The position numbers and the translations under genes are program-made. 64,000 bases of DNA from Anodontia alba (lineage: Eukaryota > Mollusca > Bivalvia > Lucinida > Lucinidae), in the NCBI GenBank assembly GCA_964016985.1, contig OZ024826.1, positions 66,321,264 to 66,385,263 on the forward strand, written 5' to 3'. The notes below the pieces were generated by a model. It saw only the letters and a program-made list of their open reading frames with translations, was not told the DNA's origin and did no database searches. Below, piece after piece: positions 1 through 11,905 of this stretch (positions are counted from its first letter, which is position 1; every line of letters starts with the position of its first letter).

Positions 1-268
1 ATAAAACGCTGTTGAAATCTTGAAAATGGGTGAGGATGGCTCCAAAGGTTTTCTAAAAGTAAATCTGGGTCTTACATCTTGAGCAATTGACTGAGTTCTT
101 ATTGCCTGGTGAGTAGTTGTAACAACTGTTCATAAGGCCAATAAATTTTCATATTCTGCTCTAGTAAGAAGTTTATATTCAGGATTGCCTTTACATTTCT
201 GTAACAAATCCTGAATGACTTTATCATCAGGCCAACCGGTTGCTCCTGATTTATTTTGGTCTGCCATT
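1..268 (-). pseudogene. Partial reading frame with internal stop, unrecognised
   Basis: On the minus strand an ATG at 268 opens a frame beginning MADQNKSGATGWPDDKV. It runs 44 codons to a TGA near 134 and then continues in the same frame to the window edge without another stop. The composition (QDLLQKCKGNPEYKLL before the stop, DVRPRFTFRKP after it) looks like real coding sequence. I do not recognise the family. It could be the N-terminus of a retrotransposon gag or a first exon. The frame ends at the window edge, so its length is unknown. The single stop in an otherwise open frame suggests a decayed element copy. Confidence 0.4.
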
Positions 269-299
269 ATGTACTATTAACTGAACAAAATTATTGTAA

Positions 300-2795
300 A
301 ATAAGATATCAGACACACACAGGAAAGCAAAAGGGAAAAGGAACTAGAGGCCCAAGTGGGCCAGAAATCGCTCAACTGGATTAGGTTGATCATGATATGT
401 TACATTGTGCCATGGTGGCCATACTGGCTATCAGATCAGATTGCCTTTAGCAATTCAGAATCTAAGTTGTTTGAAGAGTTTCAAGATTGCCACCATGGCC
501 GTCATCTTTGATACTGGAACTGAATGATTCAGCAATACTGAATCTCCATTTCACCCCGATGCCTCCCATCAAGTTTCGGCTCAACCTGACTTACTGTTTG
601 GGAGGAGATGTGATTTGAAGAATTTTAAGATGGCGGCCATTTTGGACATTGGAACAGAAGGATTTTAGCAATTCTGAATTTCTATATCACCCCAATACCT
701 CCCATCATGTTTAAGCTCAATCAGACTGTCCCTTCGGTAGCAGATGTAATTTCAAGATTTTCAAGATAGCTGCCATGGTGGCCATCTTGGATACCAGAAC
801 GGAATCATTATAGCAATTTTATATCTCCATGCTGCCCCGATGCCTTCCATCAAGTTTCCCCTCCATCCAACTTACTATTCTGGAGCAGATAGCAAATGAA
901 GACTTACAATATAGCCGGAGGAGATGTTGTTTGAAGATTTTCAAGAAGGCTGACAATTTTAGCAATTCTGAATCTCTATGTCGCTTCGATGCCTCCAATC
1001 AAGTTTTTACTCAATCAGACCTATGGTTTGGTAGATGTCGTTTAAAGAATTTCAAGATGGCCGCCATGGCGGCTATCTTGGATATCTGAACAGAATGATT
1101 TTAGCAATTCTGAATCTCAGTGTCACTGTGATGCTTCCCATCAAGTTTTGGCTCTATCCAACTTACGGTTTGGGAGGAGATGCCATTTGAAGAATTTCAA
1201 GATGGCGTCCATGGCGACCATTTTGGATACCGGAACGGTACGACTTTAGCAATTCTGAATCTTTATGTTGCTCCAATTCCTCCAATCAAGTTTTGGTTCA
1301 ATCCTGCCTCGATTTGGGAGATGTAATTTGAAGTATTTCAAGAAGGCCGCCATGGCAGCCATCTTCGATATGGGAACAGAACAATTTTAGCAATTCTGAG
1401 TATCTATAACTCTCTAAAGCCTCCCATGAAGTTTCAGCTTAATCTGACTTATTGTTTGGGATTAGATGTTTGAAGAATTTCAAGATGGCCACCATGGCGG
1501 CCATCTTGGATATCTGAACGGAACGATTTTAGCAATTCTGAATCTCTGTGTCACTGTGATGCTTCCAATCAAGTTTTGGCTCAATCCAACTTTCGGTTTG
1601 GGAGGAGATGTCGTTTGAAGACTTTCAAGATGGCCGCCATGGCGGCCATCTTGGACATCTTGGCCTTCTTGCACATCGGAACGGTAGAATCTTAGCAATT
1701 CTGAATCTCTATGTCGTTCTGATGCCTACCATAAAGTTTCGGCTCAAATTGATTTATGGTTTTGGAGGAGATATCGTTTGAAGAATTTAAAGATGGCCAC
1801 CGTGGCAGCCATCTTGGATATCGGAACGGACATCTTGGATATCGGAACGGAACAATTTAAGCAATTCTGAATCTCTGACAAATGTCAATGTAATGCCTCC
1901 CATCAAGTGTGGCGGCCATCTTGGATATCGGAAAGGAACGATTTTATTAATTCTGAATCTCTGTGTCACTGTGATGCCTCCCATGAAGCTTCAGCTCAAT
2001 CGGACTTAGGGTTTAGGAGGAGATGTCGTTTGAAGAATTTCAAGATGGCCGCCCTGGCGGCCATTTTGGATATCGGAACGGAAAGATTTTAGCAATTTTG
2101 AATCTCTGTGTTACTGTGGCCTACCATCAAGTTTCAGCTCAATCAGACTTAGGGTTTTGGAGATGTCGTTTGAAGAATTTCAAGATGGCCGCCGTGACGG
2201 CCACCTTGGATATCGGAATGGAACGATTTTTACAATTTTAAATCTCTGTGTCACGGTATACCTCCCATCAAGTTTCAGCTTAATCGGACTTAGGGTTTAG
2301 GAGGAGATGTCACTTGAAGAATGGCGGCCATCTTGGATATCGGAATGGAACGATTTTGTCAATTTTGAATCTCTGTGTCACTGTGATGCCTCCCATCAAG
2401 TTTCAGCTCAATTGGACAAGGTTTAGGAGGAGATGTCGTTTGAAGAATTTCAAGATGGCCGCCCTGGCGGCCATCTTGGATATCGGAACGGAACAATTTT
2501 AGCAAATTTGTATCTGTGTCACTGTGATGCCTCCCATCAAATTTCAGCTCAATCGGACTTAGGGTTGAAGAATTTCAAGTTGGCCGCCATGGCGGCCATC
2601 TTGGATATCAGAGCGGAACTATTTTAGCAATTCTGAATCTCAATGTTGCCACAATGCCTCCTACTATGTTTCAGCTCAATCCAACTTATGGTTCTGGAGG
2701 AGATGTCGAAAATGTGAAAAGCTAACGACGGACGGACGACAGGACAACAGGCCATTGCATAAGCTGACCAGCTCCAGGTGAGCTAATAAATAACA
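300..2795. mobile_element. Interspersed element carrying a 140-bp tandem array
   Basis: The left edge has the block GAGGCCCAAGTGGGCC followed by TCGCTCAACTGGA near 370. The right edge has repeated GACGGACGGAC units followed by CTCCAGGTGAGCTAA near 2767-2783. The edge motifs GCTCAACTGGA and TCCAGGTGAGC are inverted complements with one mismatch, so the unit may have short terminal inverted repeats. From memory, edges of this type (aagtgggcc ... ggtgagcta) are very common in bivalve genomes. No transposase is present, so it would be non-autonomous. The exact ends are not certain. Confidence 0.5.
415..2710. repeat. Satellite array, ~140-bp unit, about 15 copies
   Basis: The anchor TTGAAGAATTTCAAGATGG, or a close variant, recurs near 468, 615, 753, 931, 1038, 1187, 1329, 1469, 1614, 1779, 2029, 2170, 2317, 2439 and 2566. 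Most spacings are 138-149 bp; outliers mark deletions or partial units. Each unit carries a palindromic ATGGC core, then GGATATCGGAACGG, an AT-rich ATTTTAGCAATTCTGAATCTCT block, and GATGCCTCCCATCAAG. Copies from about 1900 to 2640 resemble each other more than those before 1000, as expected of an array homogenising at one side. Short open frames here are repeats of the same sequence and not genes. Confidence 0.9.
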
Positions 2796-3180
2796 AGTCA
2801 AAATAAACATAGACAATACAGAAAACTATCAAAAAGAAGAAAGTTGCAGTAAATGTGTCAGACTACAGCATGCTTGCAGGAATGTACCTGGTTGGGTGGG
2901 CCCCTACCTATATGCACAACCCGCAATGCATTAATAATTCCGACACGAAACTACAAACAATCATGAAGCATCTGACAGACAATCTTCCAACAATTTGCTA
3001 ACTCACCATCAGAGTGAATACCAGCTCTATATACTGAAACATTCAAGCTGTCTGCGTGAAGTATTCTCTCCCTGCTTCTTTCCGTACTGTGACAGATCTT
3101 TTTCTGAACTTTGGTGAATGAACCCCTAATTCTCTCTTTATATGTCTAATAAAATCATTAACCAAAGTAATTCTCTCTGT
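2796..3180. other. Unassigned sequence
   Basis: AT-rich DNA with no credible reading frame, repeat or RNA gene that I can see. It lies between the satellite-bearing element and the SGNH-like pseudogene. Confidence 0.5.
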
Positions 3181-3705
3181 TCATATCGAATCACTAGGAT
3201 GGTAGCTTGCTTCATCTCTATTTCTTAAATATTTATTGTAGACCTGAATAGAGTAAGCAGGTATCTCTAAAAATATTAATTTTACATTTGGATAATTTGA
3301 AACAAAAAATACATATTTCAAAATTTGGTCCTGTATATAAGTTACATCAGCAATATCTGTGTTATGTCTAATCTCTATAAACTGTTTTCTAACATTTCTT
3401 TTTAAATGACTATCATAAATAATTTCTCTTTTCTTGACAGTTAAATCACAGGTACTCAACCATATATATATAACACAACTTTTCCATACAGATTCACTTT
3501 TCTGCTCATTATTTTTTAACCAAAAATACTGATCTAAAAATTTCACACCCCCTCTACAAATGAAATCGGTCTTCAATAAGGTAAGAGTATTTTCTCAAAT
3601 AATTCCCTTTGCTATCTGATATAAAAATAGGTTTCTGTGTCAAAGTACCATCAAACTTTATTGGACTAGCAACATATTTCTGAATTCTCTTCTGGGTTTA
3701 TCTCA
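3181..3705 (-). pseudogene. SGNH-hydrolase-like fragment from a mobile element
   Basis: The minus-strand frame 3576-3181 reads FICRGGVKFLDQ, then VIYIWLSTCDLTVKK, then NVKLIFLEIPAYSIQVYNKY. A second frame just upstream (about 3705-3580) reads IQKYVASPIKFDGTLTQKP then IFISDSKGNYLRKYSYLIE; the two join only through a frameshift near 3577. DSKG sits where SGNH/GDSL esterases have block I, and TCDLT fits the later G-N-D-type block. This is inference from motif order. SGNH-type domains are known as accessory domains in some DIRS/Ngaro-like retroelements, and a DIRS-like gag lies at about 53.7 kb, but no recombinase or RT is next to this fragment. The frameshift and missing C-terminal block make it a pseudogene or one exon. 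Confidence 0.45.
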
Positions 3706-5208
3706 TAACCACTTGTGACTGAAATACTAACAATAAATAAACCCTACTCTTACCATAATAAACAAATTTCTGTATACTACTATTTGGACTCTGACACTGT
3801 TGATACCAATAACGATGACAATTTTAGACAAAGTTAAGCCATGTTTATAATGACTTACCTTATATAACTTAAAATAAATGGGTTTCTTTCATTTATAAAA
3901 ATACCACGGATCTTCAAATAGCAAATTAAACACAACCTACAAAATGAATATTTGAAATTAACACGGTTTCAATTTATATCCGTTTGATTTTGGCGATATC
4001 TCTCAAACAGCATCCATCCTGTGAAAGTGCAAATTTTATTAGGATTAGTCAGTGCAGCATGCAAAAAAAAATTCTATATCATATTGAAATAGTGTACATG
4101 ACGATAAATCTATAAAATGCACACAGAGAAAGCAGTACTTATATTACTATTGCCAGTACAGACAAGAACACAATTCAAACTTTATGAAAAGAAATATCTT
4201 AGAAAAAAGTTAGACACAAGTATACTAAATATTTCTGTCCATGTTTACAGGGGACACTTGTATACATTAACAGAAATGAAATAATTCTGAATTGTATCTA
4301 TTGCCCACATACTGGACAAGATGCTCTAAACACTGATACACTAACACAGTAATAATACATAAGACAGTTAAATATAAAATAAAATATCATATGAGTTAAT
4401 AAAATATTCCGACTGCCAAAATGTTGTTGTATAGATATTCCATCTTGAAGGTGATTTTTCAGAAGCTGTATCACTAGACTAATTCTAGTGTCTTATAATA
4501 TTTTACATCGCAAACGCGTTAAGCAAGCTTGCTATGCTGGCCATTTTTACTTATTTGCGCACTGCAACACTATATGCCAAATAAAATATAGATACGTCAC
4601 AGAAGCCCGACACAAACATCAAGCTGTTGATACATGGTGAACGATGACATCAACAAGACAAATATTAAAGGACATCAGCTGGATAAACGCCAGAACACTC
4701 ACAACGTTGGCTCTTCTCCTTTTGTTGGGCGCCATATGAAGCAGGTGTTTATATTAGGAACAAACCCATTGTCGGTAGAGCAGCTTTTAAGGGTGTCCTA
4801 CAATAATAAAACAGACCTTACACTGAAGTGCATAGGACAATATATAATTCAGACACCGTATGCACCAATAAAATACATGCTATACAATAATTATCACTCT
4901 CGGGGAAAACCGACAGTAATTATTACAGACAACAGTATGACAGACAGTCGGTACTATTCAATGAAATAATATGACTATCACATGATAAAAGTGGTCAGGT
5001 GATACAGGTATTACAATCATCGCCTTTCCTCCAATCTACCCAGTTCATAGTGTACACTGCAAATCATAATGTGTGGTCATCCACACCTCCACACCTACAC
5101 CCACAATACCCATTTCTCGTCACGCGATATATACAGAGTATCGCGAAATACAAATGTAGATGTACACAACACCACATGTACATTGTTCAATACAAACACA
5201 TTATCGAT
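3706..5208. other. Unassigned AT-rich sequence
   Basis: No supported gene. An open frame of 111 codons at 4634-4969 and one of 99 codons at 4999-5298 have no recognisable motif and a composition that follows the local AT-rich sequence, so I do not call them. Confidence 0.5.
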
Positions 5209-7372
5209 TTAGTTTATCACCGATACCACGCCTACCAAACAAATGAATGCGTAACCACCGGTAAAGAACGTGAAACAATTAGATCGACATCCGGTTAAGG
5301 ATAAGATGACTCAAAAATGTAAACAAACTTTGCATTTTCTGTGTTTCATGAGCGATATATATGTTTTAAGGAAATTATTTAAAAAACGGGGAATTACATT
5401 CAACTGTCCATTGATATCGGCCTGCACGGAGTAAATCTCAGACCACCTACTTCACGCATATTGGCTGAATTACTTTTCGCGTGCTGAAGGTGTACCGAAA
5501 GACATAGAAAACACGTGGTAATTCGTGGTGTTTTTTGTCCTTTATTTAATTTTGCGCTTTGCTAGAAGTTCAACATATCATCACGAACACACGATAGACA
5601 CATGTGGTTATTTATGTTATGGATATTTTGGTCGTTAATGCAGCATTGTTGAAAAATCGCCACGGGAAGGGTCGAAAATGGCTGGTTACGCATCAGATCT
5701 ATATAAATAATAACAAAACTTACAGCTATAAAGCGGGTCTGATTTCACTTCCACGTCTCCAGGAACACACGAAGCTTGTTCTACAAAACCATTTTAGCCA
5801 ACCTGATAAGCAGTGCACTGTTGATTCGGAAATAACATAGTATTTAATGCAAACATCTTCAGAATCAAAGTGTATAATGACTGTTTGTGTTTTCATACCA
5901 AATTCAAGGGTCCTGCAATTGTCTGAAATGAAATTTAACAGGTTTTGGATTTTTTTTTTTTTTTGCGAAGAGGTGCTGACCTGCCTATTTTTGCTGGTAA
6001 AGCATTAACTTGTCTGGTTAAGAATTCGATGGCCAAAGAAGAAAAACACACCGTTTCTTCCCTTTTTAAATGCCAGCGATTTACTACAATAACAGATGTT
6101 CTACCTATGATTTGTAAGTTGTCGTGAAATCATCAGATGCAGAGAGTCATGGTGAAAAAATAGATTTTCTGGACAAGGCCATTAGAATACAGGATTTTAA
6201 GCTTATTTGACCGAATGGAGCATCAATTCATATATCAGAGGTCATTATTTGCTTCTGTAGGAAACAAAAAAGCCAGTTTGCGTTTCATAATGGCGCATAA
6301 CCTTATATCCTTTTTCTATGGTTAAGCATTGGAGAACCCGGTTAAGTATTAGAAACTCGATGAATGTGTAGAAATGCGGCAAAGTGAAATACAAATGATA
6401 ATATATTTGCAAGATCTTAGCGTGCCTGTTTGACAATTCTAGCTTGTTTTGACATTTTGGCATGTGATGAAAATGCTAGATTTGAGGTCCAAGGGTTTCT
6501 GGTTCGATCGCTGGTCAGGGCAATCGACGGGAATACTCTCTTAGCAGGTCTAAGTCACTCCATACTACACTTGAAAACAAATTATTTGTATCGCTGTCTG
6601 TAAAAGTTACGGTTTATTTAGCCTCAGATGTTGTAATTTGTTTGATCTGTGCATATTATGATTATTTTGTACCGAGTTCAGGCTTAATGTTATTCGTTGC
6701 CCATTACAGTTAGTTGATGAGCTAGAAGACTTTCAAGCAAACTCAACAATAATTAGGAAATGTTTTATCCATTATTCCATTATGTCCACTGAGAGTTTGC
6801 TTTGGGTTCCCGCAATTGCAATGATGTTTTTCACTGTTACATGCATATGTTTTTTTGTTTTTTGTTGTTGTTGTTTTTTTTTTTGTTTTGTTTTTTGTAT
6901 CTATATTCGTCTTTTCAGATTGTTGTTGGAGGGCATAACTAAGATGGTATCTGCTCATTGTTTTTTTTTTTTTTGTTTGTTTTTGTTTTTGTTTTTTTTA
7001 ATCACATTTGTAGTTTTATTGACCTCATTATTCAGGGGCGGGGATGGGGTTATCTGAATTTGCCGGCTACATAGGCTTGAGGTTAGCATTTAGTGTTCAC
7101 ACGACCTAAAAACAAGACTGCCTCCGCCACCAAAAATACCCTGTGTATCCGCAAATCCCCACAAAAAGTTTTATGCTTTAGCTTACCCACAAATATTACC
7201 AATGTTTATCTTTAGCTTACCTCTAAGATATAACCAAGTTTTATCTTCACTTCTGGAGTTTAGTTTATTTCACCTATTTAGTGATAGTATTCGTAATATG
7301 CTTTGAAATGCGTCTAGTGTTCACCCCATAAAAAAACAAGATTGCACCCCATAAATACCCGGTGTACTCGTA
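5209..7372 (+). repeat. Left arm of the large inverted repeat
   Basis: Begins ATTTAGTTTATCAC and ends near AAATACCCGGTG. It contains a T-rich stretch (6850-7000) matched by an A-rich stretch in the right arm, and a tRNA B-box-like GGTTCGATCGC near 6502 with a matching copy in the right arm near 9000. Two tandem copies of a block with GTGTTCAC ... ACAAGA ... TTTAGCTTACCC lie at about 7098-7270 and 7319-7460, so the inner end is itself duplicated. A frame in both arms ends with RAEGVPKDIENTW, but it is interrupted in the left arm. Confidence 0.85.
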
Positions 7373-7465
7373 AAACCCCCACAAAAAAGTTGTACGCTTT
7401 AGCTTACCCCCAAATATTTCCATTGTTTACCTTCATTTCTGGTTTAGATTATTCACCTTCTTACA

Positions 7466-7685
7466 CCATGAAAGTCGTAACAAAGGAATGAAGCATAGCT
7501 GAAAAAAATTCCCGCCTATCGAGGGAATCGAAACTGGTCCTCCCGGTTAAAAATTCAGTGCTCTAACCACTGAGCCAAAAAGTCGCCTCCCTGACGCAGT
7601 TGTCAGAGATTGAATATAGAAGCTATGCGTAATCTGCCAACGCAGATAATCGAAGGTAGGACGCTTCGGTCGTAACACTCCCCCT
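7466..7685 (-). repeat. tRNA-derived SINE-like unit, copy 1
   Basis: Read on the minus strand, TGGCTCAGTGGTTAGAG is a good pol III A-box and GTTTCGATTCCC a good B-box, spaced as in a tRNA. The flanking ATGAAAGTCGTAACAAAGG and GCAGTTGTCAGAGATT blocks recur in copy 2 about 301 bp away. The tRNA folding is degenerate, so I call a tRNA-derived repeat and not a tRNA gene. It lies in the loop of the large inverted repeat. Confidence 0.65.
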
Positions 7686-7766
7686 TTTCAAGGCAGTCAT
7701 CATTTTTGATGACCTGAAGCCATTTTCGGCGTATAAAGTCCTATCCCGGACGAGCCCTCATCTTAC

Positions 7767-7980
7767 GACATGAAAGTCATAACAAAGGAATGAAGCATAG
7801 ACGAAAAAAAAAATTCCGCCTGTTATGGGAATCGAACCCGGCCCTCCCGGTTACAAATGCAATGTTCTAGCCAAAGAGTCGACTCCTTGACGCAGTTGTC
7901 AGAGATTTAATATATACTTAGAAGCTATGCGTAATCTGCCAAGGCAGATGATCGAAGGTAGGAGTGCTAAGTAGTAACAA
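7767..7980 (-). repeat. tRNA-derived SINE-like unit, copy 2
   Basis: Direct tandem duplicate of the unit about 300 bp to the left: ATGAAAGTCATAACAAAGG, a minus-strand B-box GGTTCGATTCCC, the GACGCAGTTGTCAGAGATT block, and the tail GCTATGCGTAATCTGCCAA. The A-box side has lost several bases relative to copy 1, so this copy is the more decayed. Confidence 0.65.
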
Positions 7981-8245
7981 CCTTTACACTGATAGTATTT
8001 GTAATGTGCTTTGAACAGTTTGTAACAGTAATTCTGTTTTACTATAATGGCACTTAACCGTTACACAATAAAATATCATCATTAAACTGAGTGAAATAGT
8101 TTCTGATATGAGTTTTTGCAGATTCTTACAACACTTCAAAACAAGAATTTATGGTAGTCCCTTAAATAGTCAGTTTTAGAAGTGATCCAAAAAATTCTTT
8201 AAATGGCTCTTACCTCCAAATTGTAGTTTTTGGAAATCCAAAACA

Positions 8246-10326
8246 TAGTAGAATTCACCGGGTATTTATGGGGTGCAATCTTGTTTTTAGATACGATGAA
8301 CACTAGATCACTAAAAAGGTGAAATAAACAAAAACCAGAAGTGAAGATAAACATTGGTAATATCTTAGAGGTAAGCTAAAGATAAACATTGGTAATATTT
8401 TATGGGTAAGCTAAAGCATAAAACTTTTTGTGGTGGTTTGAGGGCTAACCTGTATTTAGGTGGCGTGAACACTAAAATGCTAGCCTCCAGCCTATGTAGC
8501 CGGCAAATTCAGATAATTCCATCCCCGCCCCTGCATGAGAGGTCAATACAACTTCAAATGTTATTCGAAAAAAAAAAACAAAAACAAAAAAACAAACAAA
8601 CAGATACTACCTTAGTTCTGCCCTCCAACATAATCTGGAAAGACAAATGCAGATTAAAATAAAGCATAAGTATGTAATAGTGAACAACAACATTGTAATT
8701 GCGGGAACCCAAAGCAAACTCTCAGTGGACATAATGGATAAAACGTTTCCTAATTAGTTGTTGAGTTTGCTTGAAAGTCTTCTAGCTCATCAACTAATTG
8801 TAATAGGCAACGAATAACAGTAAGCCTGAACTCGGTACAAAATAATCATAATATGCACAGATCAAACAAATTACAACATCTGAGGCTAAATAAACCGTAA
8901 GTTTTACAGACAGCGATACAAATAATTTGTTTTTAAATGCATTATGGAGTGACTTAGACCTTCTAAGAAAGTATTCCCGTCGATTGCCCTGACCGGCGAT
9001 CGAACCAGAAACCCTTGGAACTCAAATCTAGCATTTTCATCACATGCCAAAATGTCAGAACAAGCTAGACTTGTCAAACAGGCACGCTATGATCTTGCAA
9101 ATATATTATCATTTGTACTTTACTTTGCCGCATTTCTAGATATTCAACGAGTTTCTAATGCTTAACCGGGTTCTCCAATGCTTAACCATAGAAAAATGAT
9201 ATAAGGTTATGCGCCATCATTAAACGCAAACTGGCTTTTTTGTTTCCTACAGAAGCACATAATGACCTCTGATATATGAATTGATGTTCCATTCAGTCAA
9301 ATAAGCTTGAAATCCTGTATTTCATTGGCCTTGTCCAGAAAACCTTTTTTGACCATGACTTTCTGCATCTGATGATTTCAAGACAACTTACAAATCATTG
9401 GTAGACCATCTGTTATTGTAGTATTGTATTGTCGCTGGCATTTACAAAGGGAACAAACGGTGTATTTTTCTCCTTCGGTCATGGAATTATTAACCAGACA
9501 ATCTAATGCTTAACCGGCAAAAATGGGCAGATCAGCACTTCTTCGAATAAAATAAATAAAAGACCTGTTAAATTTCATTTCAGACAATTGTAGGGCCATT
9601 GAATTGGTATGAAAACACAAACAGACATTATACACTTTGATTCTGGAGACTGAAGATGTTTGCATTAAATACTATGTTATTTCCGAATCAACAGTGCACT
9701 GCTTATCAGGTTGGCTAAAATGGTTTTGTAGAACAAGCTTCGTGTGTTCGTGGAGGCGTGCAGGTGAAATCAGATCCGCTTTCTAGCTGTAAGTTTTGTT
9801 ATTATTTACATAGATCTTATGCGTAACCAGCCATTTTCGACCCTTCCCGTGGCGATTTTTCGACAATGCTGCATTAACAACCAAAATATCCATAACACAA
9901 ATAACCACATGCGTCTATCGTGTGTGCGTGATGATAAGTTGAACTTCTAGCAAAGCGCAAAATTAAATAAAGGACAAAAAAAAACACCACGAATTACCAC
10001 GTATTTTCTATGTCTTTCGGTACACCTTCAGCACGCGATAAAAAAAATTTAGCCAATATGCGTGAAGTAGGTGGTCTGAGATTTACTGAGTGGACGCCAA
10101 TATCAATGGGCAGTTGAATGTAATTCCCCGTTTTTTTAAATAATTTTCTCAAAACATTTATATCGCTCATGAAACATCTTATCCTAAACCGGTGGTTACG
10201 CATTCATTCGTTTGGTAGGCGTGGATACGTAAACATGTAAGAAATCATAGTCAGCAAGAATAATATATGCGGTAAACATACCTGGTTTTATAATATACCA
10301 AAAGCTCCGTGATAAACTAAATAATT
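8246..10326 (-). repeat. Right arm of the large inverted repeat
   Basis: Reverse-complement counterpart of the left arm, ending GTGATAAACTAAAT at 10313-10326. The minus-strand frame 10203-9994 (FMSDINVLRKLFKKTGNY ... RAEGVPKDIENTW) is open here but has a stop in the left arm. I do not recognise it and give it no function. Confidence 0.85.
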
Positions 10327-11319
10327 CAGCTGACGTGTTCTCTGAAAAATGGCGAGGTTGACAGTAAGAAAACAAAATGAATAGCGCGCGCTCATTTGCA
10401 TATGTTATTTGTTAAAAGGTGACCAGTCATACACACTATAACACTCACACTTTAGATTCAAAACCCGGGATTATATGTAAAAAAAAATCCGATTGGTCGG
10501 CTAATCTCGTTAATACTCGACAATCGTCGTAATTAGAGGGTTAAACTAAATACCGAACAAGTTCTTAAAACCAACGAGAAGCACAACTGTGACATATAGC
10601 ATAATGGATGAGCTTTGAAAATCGTGTTACAAATTTTCCAGTAAATTTTGTTTAACCCTGATCTTTTTTCATTTTATCAGGTGGCCGGTTAGGAGTTTTA
10701 ACTGGTGTATTTAAGGACTATTTCGTTATTGTTTGCATGTTCCGAAGCAGAACTTAGGCTAACTGTTGTAACGATACGAAATAATTTGCTACGAAACGTC
10801 CCGCCTATATTACCGAGAAATATAGGTCAAATTGGTCAAATTGAACAATACCTCTCGCTCAGCTTTTGCTAGGACACTAGATAAGTAGAAAGAAAAGAAG
10901 ACACACAGAATAGTTGATATGTGAGTTAATGCCTCGAAACGCCCCTCATTCCCCGCTCATCCTCCCCCCCGCCCCCCCCCCCCACCCCCCAACCCCCCTC
11001 ACACACACACTTTGAATGTCATTGGGGAAGCTCTATTGAAAATTCCTAAAATCGCATCTGCTTGTTAGCCAATGCTGTAGGTTTGATGTACTCTACTGGA
11101 GTACAGGAGTATTCATATTTGTCCGCCGATATTGTATCTAATATAATCAAAATCTTATTCCTTCAAATGTTTGACGTTTTCTTTGGTTTTGCTCATTTAT
11201 TGACCGGCGCAGGAATCGCGCCGGTCTCTTAATATAGCTTTGGATTTTTACATATGGGTGCGTGTTCGATTAGCTCTCAAAGGATTTTTAAAAACCGCAT
11301 CGTAAATAAGTGATAAGTA
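10327..11319. other. Unassigned sequence with C-rich tract
   Basis: No gene seen. A pyrimidine-rich stretch at about 10947-11012 is made almost only of C with scattered A and T and ends in a short (CA)n run. Confidence 0.5.
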
Positions 11320-11903
11320 TGGTGGCATATTTCTGCCACGAGACAGCTAGGTAGCTATCACGATACTTTTAATAATTATCTTGATATTTCGAAGTTTCCT
11401 GAAAAGATTATCTTAATAGTTTAAAATTTCCTTGAAATATTATCGCGAAAGTTTACAGTTTTATCGCGATATTTTTGCGTTAGTGCCCAGAGCTGCCATT
11501 TATTTTCTGTTATCTACAAATAGAACCGATATCGGAAAACCTTTGTTTATACTGTTGAAAATTCACCAAGGGTATTCACCAGCGACTTTTAAGGTTAGAG
11601 TTTATACTAGGTAATCGCAAACTGGTGCGTGGAAATCCCGGAATGTCATATCCGCTTGTGTTCAATTTAAAGCTACCTCGCTACCATGACAATTTTATCG
11701 CGATAATTTTATCTAGAAACTAATGTCAGTTCCGAGCAGTATCACAAAATTTTGCGTTAAAATATTTTTTGGAAATTAAAAATTATATCTAGATAATTCA
11801 AGTTATTGCCATAATGTTTTCAGGAAAACTTTTTATTTTCTGGAAAATTAAGAACACTATCGCGATAGCTATCTAGCTATCTCGTGGCAGAAATATGTCA
11901 CCA
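11320..11903. mobile_element. 584-bp MITE with ~45-bp terminal inverted repeats
   Basis: The left end TGGTGGCATATTTCTGCC is mirrored at the right end by GGCAGAAATATGTCACCA. Pairing continues inward through CACGAGACAGCTAGGTAGCTATCACGATA on the left against its near-complement TATCGCGATAGCTATCTAGCTATCTCGTG on the right in blocks of at most a few mismatches. TA flanks both sides (11318-11319 and 11904-11905), the target duplication of Tc1/mariner-type elements. There is no transposase. TATCGCGATA-type motifs also recur inside. Confidence 0.85.
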
Positions 11904-11905
11904 TA

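Larger units (their letters stand above)
5209..10326. mobile_element. Large inverted repeat, ~2-kb arms with ~0.9-kb loop
   Basis: The left arm (5209-7372) reads on the opposite strand as the right arm (8246-10326). Matching landmarks include CCACGCCTACCAAAC (5227 and 10225), CGCCACGGGAAGGG (5659 and 9854), the segment with GAGTTCAGGCTTA (6673 and 8830), CATTATGTCCACTGAGAG (6778 and 8738), and AAATACCCGGTG (7362 and 8260). The arms look roughly 90-95 percent alike by eye, with small indels; the right arm has about 80 extra bases near 10227-10310. The structure resembles a foldback element. No transposase is seen in it. Target-site duplications are not evident, so a local inverted duplication is the alternative. 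Confidence 0.85.

Noticed and set aside
829..2627. Several 60-86-codon frames in the satellite
   Set aside because: All are the same repeat read in different phases; no frame is kept across units.
415..2710. CRISPR array
   Set aside because: The repeats are 140-bp satellite units with no unique spacers, in a eukaryotic context.
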